From: Stereocaulon alpinum
Taxonomy: Eukaryota > Ascomycota > Lecanoromycetes > Lecanorales > Stereocaulaceae
Assembly: GCA_018257865.1 (NCBI GenBank)
Contig: JAEUBA010000053.1
Span: 1 to 64,000, forward strand
Direction: 5' to 3'
DNA: 64,000 nucleotides
Notes under the pieces: generated by a model
Told to the model about the DNA's origin: nothing
The model's database searches: none
What the model saw: the letters and a program-made list of their open reading frames with translations, nothing else
Program-made: the position numbers and the translations under genes
Shown here: positions 13,033 through 23,616 of the stretch, piece by piece
Position numbering within the stretch: the first letter of the stretch is position 1
How the letters are laid out: each line of letters starts with the position of its first letter

Positions 13033-13147
13033 CTACGTTCTTTCTTCGCTGTACATATGAGTGCCCACTTCCACTGCAACATCCCCCATCCTTCGTTCCC
13101 TTCCGTCAACCTCAACACCCATTTAACACGTCGGCCAAGAAGCAACA

Positions 13148-14777
13148 ATGAAGATCTTCCAGCCCCTGTTGAGCTTTGGTTTGCTGTCAGCTCTCAACGT
13201 GAATGCATTCCCACAATTGAACCCAAAGAATGTCGAAGCTATGGTCACATCAATGAGCAAGAAGAGTGACTGCCCATACTCAGCCATCAAGAAGCAGAGC
13301 AAGAGACAGATTACGTTCGATCCCGGTGCCCAATATGTGTCCACCACAGGGAACCATGCATTCGTGGCACCTAACTTTCTTGCTGGCGATCAGCGAGGCC
13401 CATGTCCTGGTCTCAATGCTCTAGCAAACCACGGCTATCTTCCACATTCTGGTGTTGCAGATTTGCTTACCATTACCGAAGCTGTCAACACCGGTACGTC
13501 TTTATTTGATCTTGCTCACACCTGTTTCTCTTCCGCCTGACCCATTGAGTGCTAACACCACCGCAGTATACAGCATGGGTTTGGACCTTGGCGGGTTTCT
13601 TGCCGTTTATGGAACCGTCTTTGACGGCAATATCTTGTCGCTGACACCGGGATACTCTATCGGCGGAGCAACAATCAGTCAAAGTATTTTGGGGCTTGGG
13701 GGCCTTTTAGGAACTCCAACTGGCCTGAGTGGCTCTCATAATAATTATGAAGCTGACACTTCTCCAACACGTGGTGATCTGTACACTACGTAAGGTTCCC
13801 CCATGCTTGTTCATTCACGGGGTTCCCGGCCAGAGCTTATTGATTTACATCAACGATGCAACATCTTTGGCATCCTTGAGCAGGCTTTGAAAAGGCCGAA
13901 ACTGAATAGGTGCTTACATTCGTCTCAGGGGCAATGACTACCTGCTGCAAATCCCCCAATTTCAACAATACTACGACGCCCTTCCTGAAAACATGGTCTG
14001 TCATGCGCCTTTTCACAACCGGAATTTCTACATCTAACCTTGCTACAGGCGGCCCCGGATCAGTATGAGGCACTTTTACCATTTCGCCAGGCACGTTTCA
14101 ATAATTCGATTGAGACGAATCCCTATTTCTTTTATCCACAGTTTGCAGGCGTCTTAGTCTCTCCCGCCGGATTCGCTTTTCCCGCTGCAATGATGGCGAA
14201 TCATTCAAAGGAGTATCCCGATGGATATCTCGACAAGGAGACATTCAAATCCTTCTTCGCTGTATCTGGTGATAGCGGGGCCTTCACCTACAAGGCTGGA
14301 TGGGAAAGAATCCCAGATAATTGGTACAAGCGGCCTGTTGCAGACCCGTACACGATCCCTGGGTATGTCTCGTCTGAACCTGCTTCGCCAGGACTTCTAG
14401 ACTGACAAAATCACAGCTTTGTGCTCGATATTCTCAAGTTTGGCATCCAAGACCCGCGGCTCCTTTCCGTTGGTGGCAACACTGGCACAACTAACTCATT
14501 CACCGGTGTCGATCTTGGTGCTCTGACTAAAGGGGTCTTCGACGCAAGCACTTTGACCCAAGGGAACAATCTGGCCTGTCTAGTATTCCAGGTCGTCCAA
14601 GCTGAAGCCCCCAACTTCCTCACCTCGCTGTACTCAGATGTGACTAAAGCGCTGCAACCGCTTGCGCAAAACATCTCGTCGATTTTAGAGGGGTTGTCTT
14701 GTCCGCAACTGAATGGAATTGATACCAGCCAGTACACTAAGTTTCCGGGATACAACAAGGCAAAGGCAATCCGCTAA
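13148..14777 (+). CDS. Secreted heme-thiolate peroxidase/peroxygenase (chloroperoxidase family)
   Basis: Five exons (13148-13493, 13567-13789, 13929-13995, 14049-14362, 14417-14777) give 436 residues. A signal peptide of about 20 residues is evident. The proximal heme motif PCPGLNALANHGYLP places the axial thiolate at Cys86. A metal-site motif EADTSPTR (E177, D179, S181) follows, comparable with EHD/EGD-S in chloroperoxidase and unspecific peroxygenases. RFNNSIETNP (Glu234) is a candidate for the acid-base region. Such enzymes use H2O2 to oxygenate or halogenate aromatics and alkanes outside the cell. Introns are 53-139 bp, three of them with clear CTGAC/CTAAC branch sites. The gene lies between an ABC exporter and other secreted products, so extracellular detoxification or substrate modification is a reasonable guess. 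Confidence 0.92.
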
Positions 14778-15533
14778 GTCTGTCTGTGTTGTCATGCAGG
14801 CAGTCTTGGTTCAGCTTAGGTCTAGACAGGTATTGTGTTGTGAGCATGCATCTTAAAGGCGCATCGAGTTGTTCAAGGGTGCATTGATATGCATAGGAAT
14901 TTGCATGTAGGCTAGTATTTCAGTATAAGATGATCATTTGCCTCCTGATGTTTCCAATGAGAAGTGAGCATAGCTTAGAAGACTAAGAAGTGAACGAAGG
15001 AGAACCCAAACGCACCTGGGTTGAAGGTTGACTCGTTCACTGCTACAAGGGCTGTTGAAGGGTCGAAGTCCGTAGCAGCGAAGAGTTCGCTTCTCTTATC
15101 GTGAGCGTCAGTATCATCACTGCCTCAATCATCCGCCATTCGACGGTCTGAAAGCCATTCCAGTACGAGGGCAGCCCCAAGTCCACCAGTCTATCTCATA
15201 CGTCAGAGGTATGTGCTTTCGAGATTGAGTATTGCCGGTCAGCGAATTTGTTCCAACTATTATATGTCAGATTCTTGCGGAACGGGTCGAAAACACTCAC
15301 GACCATTTGCAAGCAATATACTATACGCAAGCCGACTAGTTCTCGCATCGATACACTTTCACCATCATTACGATGGGCAATGCACTCTGCAACAAGCTTT
15401 ATACCACGTTGCAGGCGACGAAATTTTGTCTTGTCTTTCTTCCGACACGCGACGCGTCCTCCTTCGTCCACCCGCACGCGTATATATCATCAAAAAACCC
15501 CCAGTCAATCTCCATAGCATCTGCAAGCGTGAA
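14778..15533. other. Intergenic region upstream of the small secreted gene
   Basis: It has no coding signal I can support. An open frame in phase with the downstream gene extends back to 15213, but its residues do not look like a protein. The 3' end of this stretch contains a TATA element. Confidence 0.5.
15481..15487 (+). promoter_or_regulatory. TATA element of the small secreted protein gene
   Basis: TATATAT lies about 50 bp before the ATG at 15534. This supports that ATG as the start rather than the upstream in-phase extension. Confidence 0.55.
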
Positions 15534-16094
15534 ATGTCCTTCCTTACCCTCCTGTACCCTCTCCGTGCTAATTTCGTCTCGGCTGTAGTAACCTGCAAAC
15601 CTCAAACGTGGCCTAGCCGGGTACCCTCCACAGCCTCCTGCGACGTCGCCCTTGCCAATCTCGAAATTTTCATATCCCCCTACCTAGCATTAGATTTAAT
15701 CACCGTCGGTGCAGACAAAGCCAGCACAATCAGGACCCCCAAGACCTTCACACATGACAGGCGAGGCGTACCCGCCGGAATACCCCGATGCACGATCCAC
15801 TTCCAGTGGGATCCTAGCCACGGCATCGAGCCTGCTTATGAGAGGTTCCCGCCGGCTGTGATGCACAGTGTGGCGAAAAGCGTTCGGGATCAATGTATTG
15901 CTGCCTCGCCACCGCAAATTGGAAGAGCTAGTGTCGAGCCAAGTATTTCGGTCTATCTCCTCAGTGATTTCATTCAAGGTGATTTTAGGAGTGGAAAGTG
16001 GAGCGCTGTATCTGCGAATGGGACGGAGCGGAATATGTCTGGGTCTTTGGGTCATCCGATCAATTCGAGCGAACTTGTCGTGGAGACTGCGTAG
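15534..16094 (+). CDS. Small secreted protein, candidate effector-like
   Basis: A single exon of 186 residues begins with a hydrophobic leader (MSFLTLLYPL... to about residue 20), directly followed by a Cys-containing mature start CKPQTWP. Four cysteines are spaced through the first two thirds of the protein, enough for two disulfides. A segment TPKTFTHDRRGVPAG followed by CTIHFQWD resembles a pattern I associate with fungal secreted hypotheticals. No enzymatic motif is visible. The start is chosen because of the TATA element 50 bp upstream and because the signal peptide begins there. It could be an effector-like or surface protein; its function is unknown. It lies between two genes for secreted oxidative enzymes. 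Confidence 0.6.
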   Translation: MSFLTLLYPLRANFVSAVVTCKPQTWPSRVPSTASCDVALANLEIFISPYLALDLITVGADKASTIRTPKTFTHDRRGVPAGIPRCTIHFQWDPSHGIEPAYERFPPAVMHSVAKSVRDQCIAASPPQIGRASVEPSISVYLLSDFIQGDFRSGKWSAVSANGTERNMSGSLGHPINSSELVVETA

Positions 16095-16672
16095 CTGTTT
16101 GCTTGAGGACTTGTATGACCTGAATCTCTGTAGATTGCAGGGACTTCATCGAGAACGACGTGCATTGCAGACTCATGCGTGAAATTTAGGTAATGTAAGT
16201 CACAGTTGATATCAAGACATGGCCCCTGTAGATTGACCCCATCTCCATCAGGCCCTCTAGGGGCTGGGTCTCAGAAGTCCAAGCCCGTTCGGGTTTGGAA
16301 TTGAAGGTCATTTGAAAATTGAAGGGAGATAGTTCATCTGCATCATGTGAGCTGTGTCAGACATTACGACATATGCGCGGAATCCGGATGGGACAATGTA
16401 TGAATTCTAGCCTTGGAGAAGACAGCGTAAATCGATAACGCATGATGGGTCAATATTTCCACTGAATTTCGCTATGTTCTGATTTTTCAAATGTAACATA
16501 CAAGTGACCAGAGTGATCGGGTTGATGGTCACACAATGAGTGAGCGTATCATTAATCCTTGATGTCTCTTCACCATCCGCTAAATTCGTATCCTCCTGTG
16601 CGGATCGTAACCCGATGAACTTGGCAGACTACTCCGCCATGATCAAACTAGTTCTAGCTTACCGTATCCGCT
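16095..16672. other. Convergent intergenic region
   Basis: This lies between the 3' ends of the small secreted gene and the FAD oxidase gene. No ORF, repeat or RNA gene is visible. Confidence 0.5.
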
Positions 16673-18529
16673 TCATTCGCCGAGCTTGAAATATCCCGGT
16701 TGCAATTTCTGGAATACTCGTTCCGGGTCGTACTTCCTGCTGATATCGATCAAACGCTGCTTGTTGGCCGCTCCATATCCAGCAAAGACGTCCTGGCGCT
16801 GTGAAGCGTAATTTTGGTAGATATATCTGTGATGTAAATTTAGGGACTTTGCCAAAGCGATGGATCGGTCCATGGCACGATTTGCAGCAGTGATGATGCG
16901 GTCGTCGTCCGCAGCACTAGCCCACATGATTGAGATATTCATCACTACGAGTGGTTTTTGTTGTCAGCAAATACTCTAGATCAAACCAAGCTAAAGCGAA
17001 TCAGCAAGAGGCTGGCAAGCTTACAGATAAGTGGTCCATCGGATTTTGCAATACCCAAAGCATTTCCGCCATTCTTACTGAAGTATGAGATGAGTCCTGT
17101 CGTAATAGGCTGAAGGACCAACGCCGGAAGAAATCCTTCTGCATCCTTAATACCCTCAACCTCGCTTATAAAGATCTCGAGAATCTTGGTCATAAGGCCA
17201 GGGTCGTTTTTGAAGGTTGCGGTTGTATAGAGCTCCCGCAGACCACTAGGATTGACAGATTCCAGTTCTTCGACTAGGTCTGTCAGATTTGTAATTCGCA
17301 TTGTAGATGAGACACTCTCAATAGACATGAGCTCGTTAAAGATTGGTGGGTTGACAATGGGCTTTGCGTATTCAATATCGGTACTAGCGAAGTATGTGCC
17401 CTTATACAATGCAAATGCAACGATCAGAGCAGCATCCGGGTCCGACGGGCTATCGATGGCGAAGTTGTGGAGTGCTGTTAGGAGCGAAGCATTGGCCGTG
17501 ATTGTATTTCCTCTCATTCCTCCCCACATGCCTGCTTGCGGGAATGTTTCTAGATCAAAGCGTGTGACGATACCGAAGTTGTTGCCACCGCCACGCAAGG
17601 CAAAATATAGGTCTGGGAATAACTGCTCATTCACCTCTACGATACTAGCATCTGCAAGGACGACCTTGTTTTTTTGGTTAACCAAATTCTGTACCATGTA
17701 TTCATATGACACATACCTGATAATTTCTAACACCATCACAGGCCCAACCATGACGGCCAGAAAAGAAAGATATTCCACCTTTGACCTGTGAATCCTATCT
17801 TCAGCGCTGGATTTGACATATGACTTACCTCCAAGGGTCAAACCACCTACGCCAATACCGGCGACACGACCGCCAATGACCGACAATTTTAGACGATCAA
17901 GTTGGCTGTAAATGTTGCCCCAAAGATTGCCGGCTCCAACCTGCGTCAAGGTTCGATCATCTGACACCTGAATAACGTTCAAGTTGGCTAAGTCAATGGT
18001 GAGACCTGATTGTATGTTGGATGCACCAGCAAAACAAGCATGTCCGCCGCTCTTCACAGCAAATGGGCATCGGAAGAACTTGGTTACCAGCAGCGACGCA
18101 GAGACATCTCGAGCAGATTGCGGCCGTACGCGACAAGCTGGCTGGGTCTCGGCCTGTTGATTCGACCAGTAGTCGGCCTCTTGCTGCACGTAGGGCGCGC
18201 TTCCTGGCTGGCTTGTGACATTGGTTAGAATGGCGGCGAGGATATTGCACTTTTGAACTGGGTCAGCGACATGATGAGGACAGACTGGTATGACTTTAGG
18301 CTTTACTAACAGTCCCTGTGCACAGGCTTGCTGAGCGGTTAGTCCTCGGATCTGGGAAAGTCAAACTGGGGGTCCCCGTATGTTCTGTTCTGCTATATCC
18401 AAGCTCAGTCAAAGCGGCTAAAAGGTCGCTGAAGGTATGAGGGCTGAATGAGATGAGGTCTGCGCCAGTGTCGGTATTACAAAAGGTGAGCACGGAGAAG
18501 GATAGGACAAGGAATTGTGATGCGTGCAT
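16673..18529 (-). CDS. Secreted FAD-linked oxidoreductase, BBE-like (PCMH-type FAD domain)
   Basis: Five exons (18311-18529, 17829-18249, 17717-17778, 17025-17664, 16673-16944) give 537 residues. There is an N-terminal signal peptide. The FAD domain has KSGGHACFAG, with His143 as probable 8-alpha histidyl FAD ligand. GRVAGIGVGGLTLGG runs across intron 2 into GISFFSGRHGWACDG, with Cys227 as probable second covalent FAD ligand. VVLADASIVEVN and FALRGGGNNFGIVTRFDLE follow. The C-terminus YGAANKQRLIDISRKYDPERVFQKLQPGY is the usual BBE substrate-domain end. Members oxidise alcohols, carbohydrates or alkaloid-like compounds and produce H2O2, which could feed the neighbouring peroxygenase (inference). 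The first splice site has an alternative (GTAAAG donor) that would add a few residues. Confidence 0.9.
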
Positions 18530-19069
18530 TATCTCCTGAAGATGACGACTCCACGAAAAGATGAGGTTATGAACAGCACAGAATTGAAAAACCTCTGGTA
18601 GCTTACAGTGTTACGGAAAGTAAGTGTGTGGAGAGCGGGGAAAAGACTCGGGTAATTAAAGGTATAACTCGGCAAGGCACCGTCCCTGCGTATGTAGTCG
18701 ATCTTAATAAGATCTTGCATATGCAGTCAATCTCAAGAAAATACTTATCATGATTGGTCATGAGACGCAACATGAGAAGCTTGCACGGCCTTCGGGCCCT
18801 TGGTACGACGAAAAAGCAGAATCACGTCTTCTATTAGGTTCATGATTCGTCCGACATACCTCACATGTAATTGCAAGCTCATGATGTCTTTTCGCTCCTT
18901 CGAGGTTCCCAATGGCTTTGACCACTCGTGGAAGTAGAGTGGCACGTTATATCCGTCAGAGATGTCAGACGTACGTGAGTGGAATTCCACGACATTCTCT
19001 GGAACAGTCGCATCTCTATCTACAGGATTGAAGTGATTGATTTCATCCCAGTTCTCGGCTGGGTCACAA
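18530..19069. other. Region downstream of the 19.1-kb hypothetical gene
   Basis: A minus-strand open frame at 18748-19116 reads AENWDEINHFNPVD and looks protein-like. It overlaps the end of the neighbouring hypothetical gene in another frame. It could be its last exon if an intron with GTAAGG donor near 19190 is used, or just chance. Confidence 0.35.
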
Positions 19070-19840
19070 TCAGCGAAGCCTCTCCTTTCGCCGAGATACA
19101 GCAATTTCCTGCGCAATTGCCTTGTTTGGCTGAGAAGTGGCGGTCACTGTCACATTCTTGCCACCGTCCCCTTCATCCCACCATGACACCTTACTGAGCC
19201 TCGTCATCCGCTCATGTTGTGCCATATACTTTAGCATGCGCCTTTTAAAGAGATCGCGGTACTGAGGTTGCGCCGTTCTGTAAGCAGCATTCTCAGCCTC
19301 CAACAGAAAGTGAGCCAGCTGTGGATCATTGTCTCCGGGAAAGGAATTCGCACTTCGTACATCGCTCACTAGCACGGTAACGAAAACTGAGTCTGGCGGG
19401 TAGATCGGGGCCTCCAGATTGCTCCTTGGGTCGGTCACAAAGTTGACGAGGTGTTGGATCCCCATTGTTATGAATCCTCCATTGCCCTCATCGCCGATGC
19501 ATCTAGTTGCAACGTAAGCGGCCGTGTCCCTGATGTTATTGGGTACCAATCTGATCGTGCGTATATCGGCTGGTCCTGAAACATCGACGGTTATCGTTAT
19601 TTCGGGTCCGACATGGGTCTGGTATGGCAGGTCATAGAGATTATACGGTGCTTCCTCATCATTGACTGTATATTCAACCGGGATAGTGTCCCGTGGCAGT
19701 GTACCTGCGACACGTAGGGCGGTCTCACGAAGGGGGCTTAGTCCTCTTCCGTATGCGGAATGACAGAAGACAAAGTCCGGAGCAGTGGGAGGAATAGGTA
19801 CAGGAGGGATCCAGGCGGTGAAGTTAGTAAGACCGGTCAT
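19070..19840 (-). CDS. Conserved fungal hypothetical protein
   Basis: An uninterrupted frame of 256 residues runs from an ATG at 19840. The frame is open further upstream, but only from a non-ATG codon. Recognisable stretches are IRLVPNNIRDTAAYVATRCI, GNGGFITMGIQHLVNFVTDP and, near the C-terminus, a WW pair in KVSWWDEG. They resemble a group of ascomycete proteins of unknown function with a beta-rich N-terminal half and a helical tail of positively charged residues. No signal peptide or catalytic motif is seen from this start. The 3' end is uncertain, because a protein-like frame continues beyond it in another phase (18748-19116). Confidence 0.6.
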   Translation of the reverse strand: MTGLTNFTAWIPPVPIPPTAPDFVFCHSAYGRGLSPLRETALRVAGTLPRDTIPVEYTVNDEEAPYNLYDLPYQTHVGPEITITVDVSGPADIRTIRLVPNNIRDTAAYVATRCIGDEGNGGFITMGIQHLVNFVTDPRSNLEAPIYPPDSVFVTVLVSDVRSANSFPGDNDPQLAHFLLEAENAAYRTAQPQYRDLFKRRMLKYMAQHERMTRLSKVSWWDEGDGGKNVTVTATSQPNKAIAQEIAVSRRKERLR

Positions 19841-20584
19841 GTCAGTTCTCGTGGGAAGACCACTCGATCGAGTTCCGTGCGTCTTTCGGAGGATGTCCAA
19901 TTAATACAAATGCTCAGATTGGGCGTATCGAGAAGTTGGGGTCTGCGATCCTTTATTGTATCGTGTACAGTTTTGGGCCATGAATTAGGCGAAATGGCTT
20001 GATGCGCAAGACAAGTCTCACTTTCCAAGGCGCGCCAGGCACTCACAGTCCGAGCTCGAGACTTTGGTTTCACCGTCACGTGTCTTCGTATCCTAAGTTT
20101 GAAATTAGGATACCTCGCCCACGTTGCGCTTGCTGCTGAATTCATTCAAGTTGAATATCGAAGACTGATGACAACGTTGTCTATCGTTCACGGATGTAGT
20201 ATCCGCGTTGGGGCCCTCAAACCCGCATTTTGTGGCGTTCCTTCTCGTTTGTCATTCAAGACGTGTCTCACGACTGACTAGCCTTCCATCATATCATTCA
20301 TTGTGGCTGCAGAGCGGTGACTCTCGATTGTTGAAACCTAGGAATATGAGCACACGTTTCCTCTCATGCATGTCATCGCCGAGATGGTACGAGTTGATTT
20401 CCATTCTGTAATGTCTCTCATGGCAACATGCAGGACAATCAAGACAATCGAATGCGTCATCGCTAGATATCACCCAACCCCCCCATGACCGCCAGCCAAG
20501 ACAGTATCGCCGATCATAACGCCGACGTTCCATCCATAGACCCCAAGACCACCAGCGCCATAAAGGTACTGTGTAGCACAACGT
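19841..20584. other. Intergenic region
   Basis: This is the upstream side of the 19.1-kb gene and the downstream side of the next minus-strand gene. It has short open frames only, with no motif or repeat. Confidence 0.45.
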
Positions 20585-21271
20585 TCAGTAAAATCCTCCA
20601 GCCGCCCAGCCTGTTCCCTGTTTGTCGCTCTTGGCCATGTTCGCTGCCCTCCTACGTGCCCTCTCAATGACCACTATCGCGCTGCACAATATCTCTTCGA
20701 GATCCGTGTTTGTCCCAGATAGAGCTTCGATGACAGAGAGCTCACCCACGTCTATCTCTGTTGGCGCGTCCTTCGTAGATCCCACAGACCCCGTTCTTGC
20801 TGAAACTGGCGCAGCATGTATGAATCTCGCGACTATTTCCGCTGTCTCATTTGTGAGCTCTAGAACGCCCCTATTGCCTGGATGTGGTTGCCACCAGTGA
20901 TCTTGGTCACCAATCGTCGTTTTGAGACGCTGCACCTGGGAATTCTCGAGGTCGAGGGTCAACATCCGAGGAGGATTGATGTAGGTCAGGGTAGTCCCGG
21001 TCCCCAAGTTGTCAAATCTGCCTTCTGCAATGACCTGGGCTTTGTCGATCTCAGAGATGACGATATGGGGCTTGCGGTTCATGAAGCCTCCCGTGGCTCT
21101 GACCTTGATCGTGTAGACCGTGGTGGCATCTTCAAGGAGGGCAAGAGACTGCCCGTCGGCAGCGATTCGGCGAAGCTTGTAGACCCGAATGTGGCCATCT
21201 GCATCTTGGGGTCGGTAGATAGGGAGGATGTCTGCGATAGCTTGGGGACTGTAAGCTGGTGGCTGTTCCAT
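20585..21271 (-). CDS. Conserved hypothetical protein, possible tubby/LURP-like fold
   Basis: One exon of 228 residues starts at ATG 21271. The N-terminus is proline-rich (MEQPPAYSP). The middle is a predicted beta-sheet protein with the rhythm of scramblase/LURP/tubby-like domains: IRVYKLRRIAADGQSLALLE, TVYTIKVRATGGFM, KPHIVISE, AEGRFDN and RMLTLDLENS. A helical tail ends in ERARRRAANMAK. No catalytic motif is visible and there is no signal peptide. The opposing plus-strand frame (20882-21391) is a shadow. The fold guess is weak and rests only on the strand pattern; the gene itself is well supported as a long clean frame with fungal residue usage. Confidence 0.65.
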   Translation of the reverse strand: MEQPPAYSPQAIADILPIYRPQDADGHIRVYKLRRIAADGQSLALLEDATTVYTIKVRATGGFMNRKPHIVISEIDKAQVIAEGRFDNLGTGTTLTYINPPRMLTLDLENSQVQRLKTTIGDQDHWWQPHPGNRGVLELTNETAEIVARFIHAAPVSARTGSVGSTKDAPTEIDVGELSVIEALSGTNTDLEEILCSAIVVIERARRRAANMAKSDKQGTGWAAGGFY

Positions 21272-22008
21272 GTCTACTGGGGCGGCAATGTGTTAGCCTT
21301 TGCTCCAAGAAGCATAAGCCATGGAATTGGCGGTAGATGGAGACACCTACGCTTTCAAGTGATTGCTGCTGGCAATGGAATAGCCTTATAGATTCGTTCC
21401 GAACTCTCGTTTAACGAGGGGTCTCTGAGGCCTTGAGTAGCGTTTGACGGATGGCGTCCGACGGAGAATGTCACAGTGTTGGTCCACCAATGCGAACGTC
21501 ATATCCCTTTCTGTAAATAAAGTACAGTGAAAGAGCGCGTTGCTTCGGCTAGTTATTGCCAATAATAGAAGATCGTTTCCGCAGTTCGCCCAGGCACCCT
21601 CGGCACCCACGCCCGCCAGGTGAGCTGAACGTTAGCGTAGGCAGTGTCCTCTCCCAAAGATAGTTCTACTGTAAACCTTTACCTGTCTAAGAAAGTTGCC
21701 TACTTTCGCAAGGTTCGCGAGGCTCGCCAGTCAAGAACCGTTCCTCTACAGAGCTACAAGAAGCGTTGCATCAAAATAGCAAGTCATGCATTAGCCCCAC
21801 CGGCTTATGAAGGCTAATTTTCCTATGACCTTGTCAAGAAGTAATTCGAGAGCTCAGTATCTTGGTCCCCCGTATGATATTCCCCTTGCGGGTGGCATAC
21901 CTAGACACTCTTGCCGCACACCATAAACGTTCTAGAATTACATTGTCATATCGTAATCCTGTCAATTTAGTGTTGCATCCAGCTAATTGCTGCCAGTTTA
22001 CGTGTCTT
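21272..22008. other. Intergenic region
   Basis: No coding or structural feature can be supported. It should contain the promoter of the 20.6-kb minus-strand gene. Confidence 0.45.
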
Positions 22009-23616
22009 CTAGTGGACGCCAATTCCAATCCCTGTCCTTTCGAGAGCCAGATCCATATGAGTCTTGGCCTTTCCCAGCTCAATCCTTGCGGTTCTGACAT
22101 TGATCTTCCTAGCATCTGTACGCCCCTGCCTGAAGATCTCTCGATCCTTGATGCTACGCTTCTTTCTCCTCCCTTTGCTAGGCGTCACGCGATTGCCTTT
22201 GAGAACGCTGTCTTCAATGCTTTTAGATTCTGACGAAGAACGGTAAGCTGGCGCATCGATTTCCACTCAGCTGTTTCGCTTAGGTCCTCGTTCCGTGGTT
22301 GTTCACCTAATAAACATGAATGAGCACAAGGTTTTGCGAAAGATCGCTGGTTTTCGGCCTGTGATTTTGCTTCCCACTCTGGGACGATGAAGTTCTGTAG
22401 CTCCATATCGCAATCAACGTCAATGTCAACGGCTGCTTTCCGTTTGTTTTCGTTGAAATCGGGCATCGACTCATCAGAATTCCCGGAGTCTAAGTCGGCG
22501 TCCGAGCCATAGCCATGAAAGCAAGAGTCGTCCCAACCGAGGTCGCCAAGGTGCGGATTGTAGTTGGGACTATCGATGGGATTCGATGGACTTAAGGATG
22601 GTGTTGGTGAGGCCGGTAGCGGTAGTTCATGCAGCCTGTTAGGCTCATTCTGTTGCTGAAGCTTATTATCATATAAAATTGGAGACTCAAATTCCGTGCT
22701 TGAGCCAGTCAAGTGAGGGTTGTAGTCTGGACTCTCCGTGTTGACAGTAGCATTTAGCCGTGATCGCGATGTCGCTGATGGAGAGGTTGGCGATGGTGGA
22801 TGATGTAACCTGTCAAGCTCCTTCGGTTGCTGAACATCTTCTTCATGTATTCTATTAGCCAACGCCTTTGCCTCGCCATCCTTCGCCGCTTTGTCTAGAG
22901 CCACCTTTTCTTCCTCTGCAAGCCGGCATAGCCTATCAGCGATCCCCAGCGAATAGCTATTTCAGGCAGCGACGGTTTTATGGGGTTTCGCCCATTCTTG
23001 GATCAAATTGTGAGTCGTTTCCAACGTTATTGCGGCCGACACTGTGATCTACCGTTCCGTAGAACGTCCATTCGATCATGTCTCCCAGCATTGATGAGTA
23101 GGCATTGCAATCAAAGAATTTATACACCGCACTGACAAGGTCTGAGACCCAAGTTTGGGTGCGAACACCCCTGCACCCATCTCACGGTCAGCGAATTGCC
23201 ATTCGATATGACCGGGCTTGTCAATTTGTGTAGGAACCTAAGGCTCAGACAATGAACCCAACAGGCAAGAAACCTGGCCGAAAATACTTACCCATTTTCC
23301 TTTGCCGGTAGTACATTGACGGTACTCATGCCCTCTTGTTCTACTCTGTGTGATTGGTCTTCTTGCTCCATCAGATCCGCGTGACTGATCTTGTATTGTG
23401 CCATGATCTTAGAGGCCATCTTGACGGCCGCCCTGGCTTCGTTCTCATTGGAATTGGGGTGATGGGCTCGTGCAAAGCACTTCTTGATACGCTTGATGAT
23501 CTCTTGTCCAATACTTGACAGGGTACTTGAACTAGGTGTTTAGGTCGAAGTTCCATCATTGGCCAGCCAGCCGATCTTGCCTTTTGCTTCGGAGGGGGAG
23601 GACGATTTGAAGGCAT
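22009..23616 (-). pseudogene. Broken DUF2786/DUF7168-family gene
   Basis: The minus strand shows a full family layout split over several frames. A TATA-like element (near 23665) and ATG 23616 precede a proline-rich start. The DUF2786 part reads GQEIIKRIKKCFARA ... KMASKIMAQYKISHADLM (about 23370-23510). An intron with GTAAGT donor (about 23295) precedes the DUF7168 part: DLVSAVYKFFDCNAYSSM, DMIEWTFYGTVD, then THNLIQEWAKPHKTVAA and SYSLGIADRL. The tail has two SP(D/N)YNPHL repeats and ends with REIFRQGRTDARKINV. Disruptions are a frame change near 23520, a one-base shift near 23045, TGA at 22962-22964 where Arg is expected, and a shift near 22225. The family's role is unknown. Confidence 0.8.

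Noticed and set aside
17640..17830. Continuous 402-codon frame through the BBE-like gene
   Set aside because: It reads through two introns by chance. Splicing restores the conserved GISFFSGRHGWACDG and VVLADASI motifs.
20882..21391. 169-codon plus-strand frame
   Set aside because: It is the shadow of the 228-residue minus-strand gene, with no motif and unlikely residue usage.
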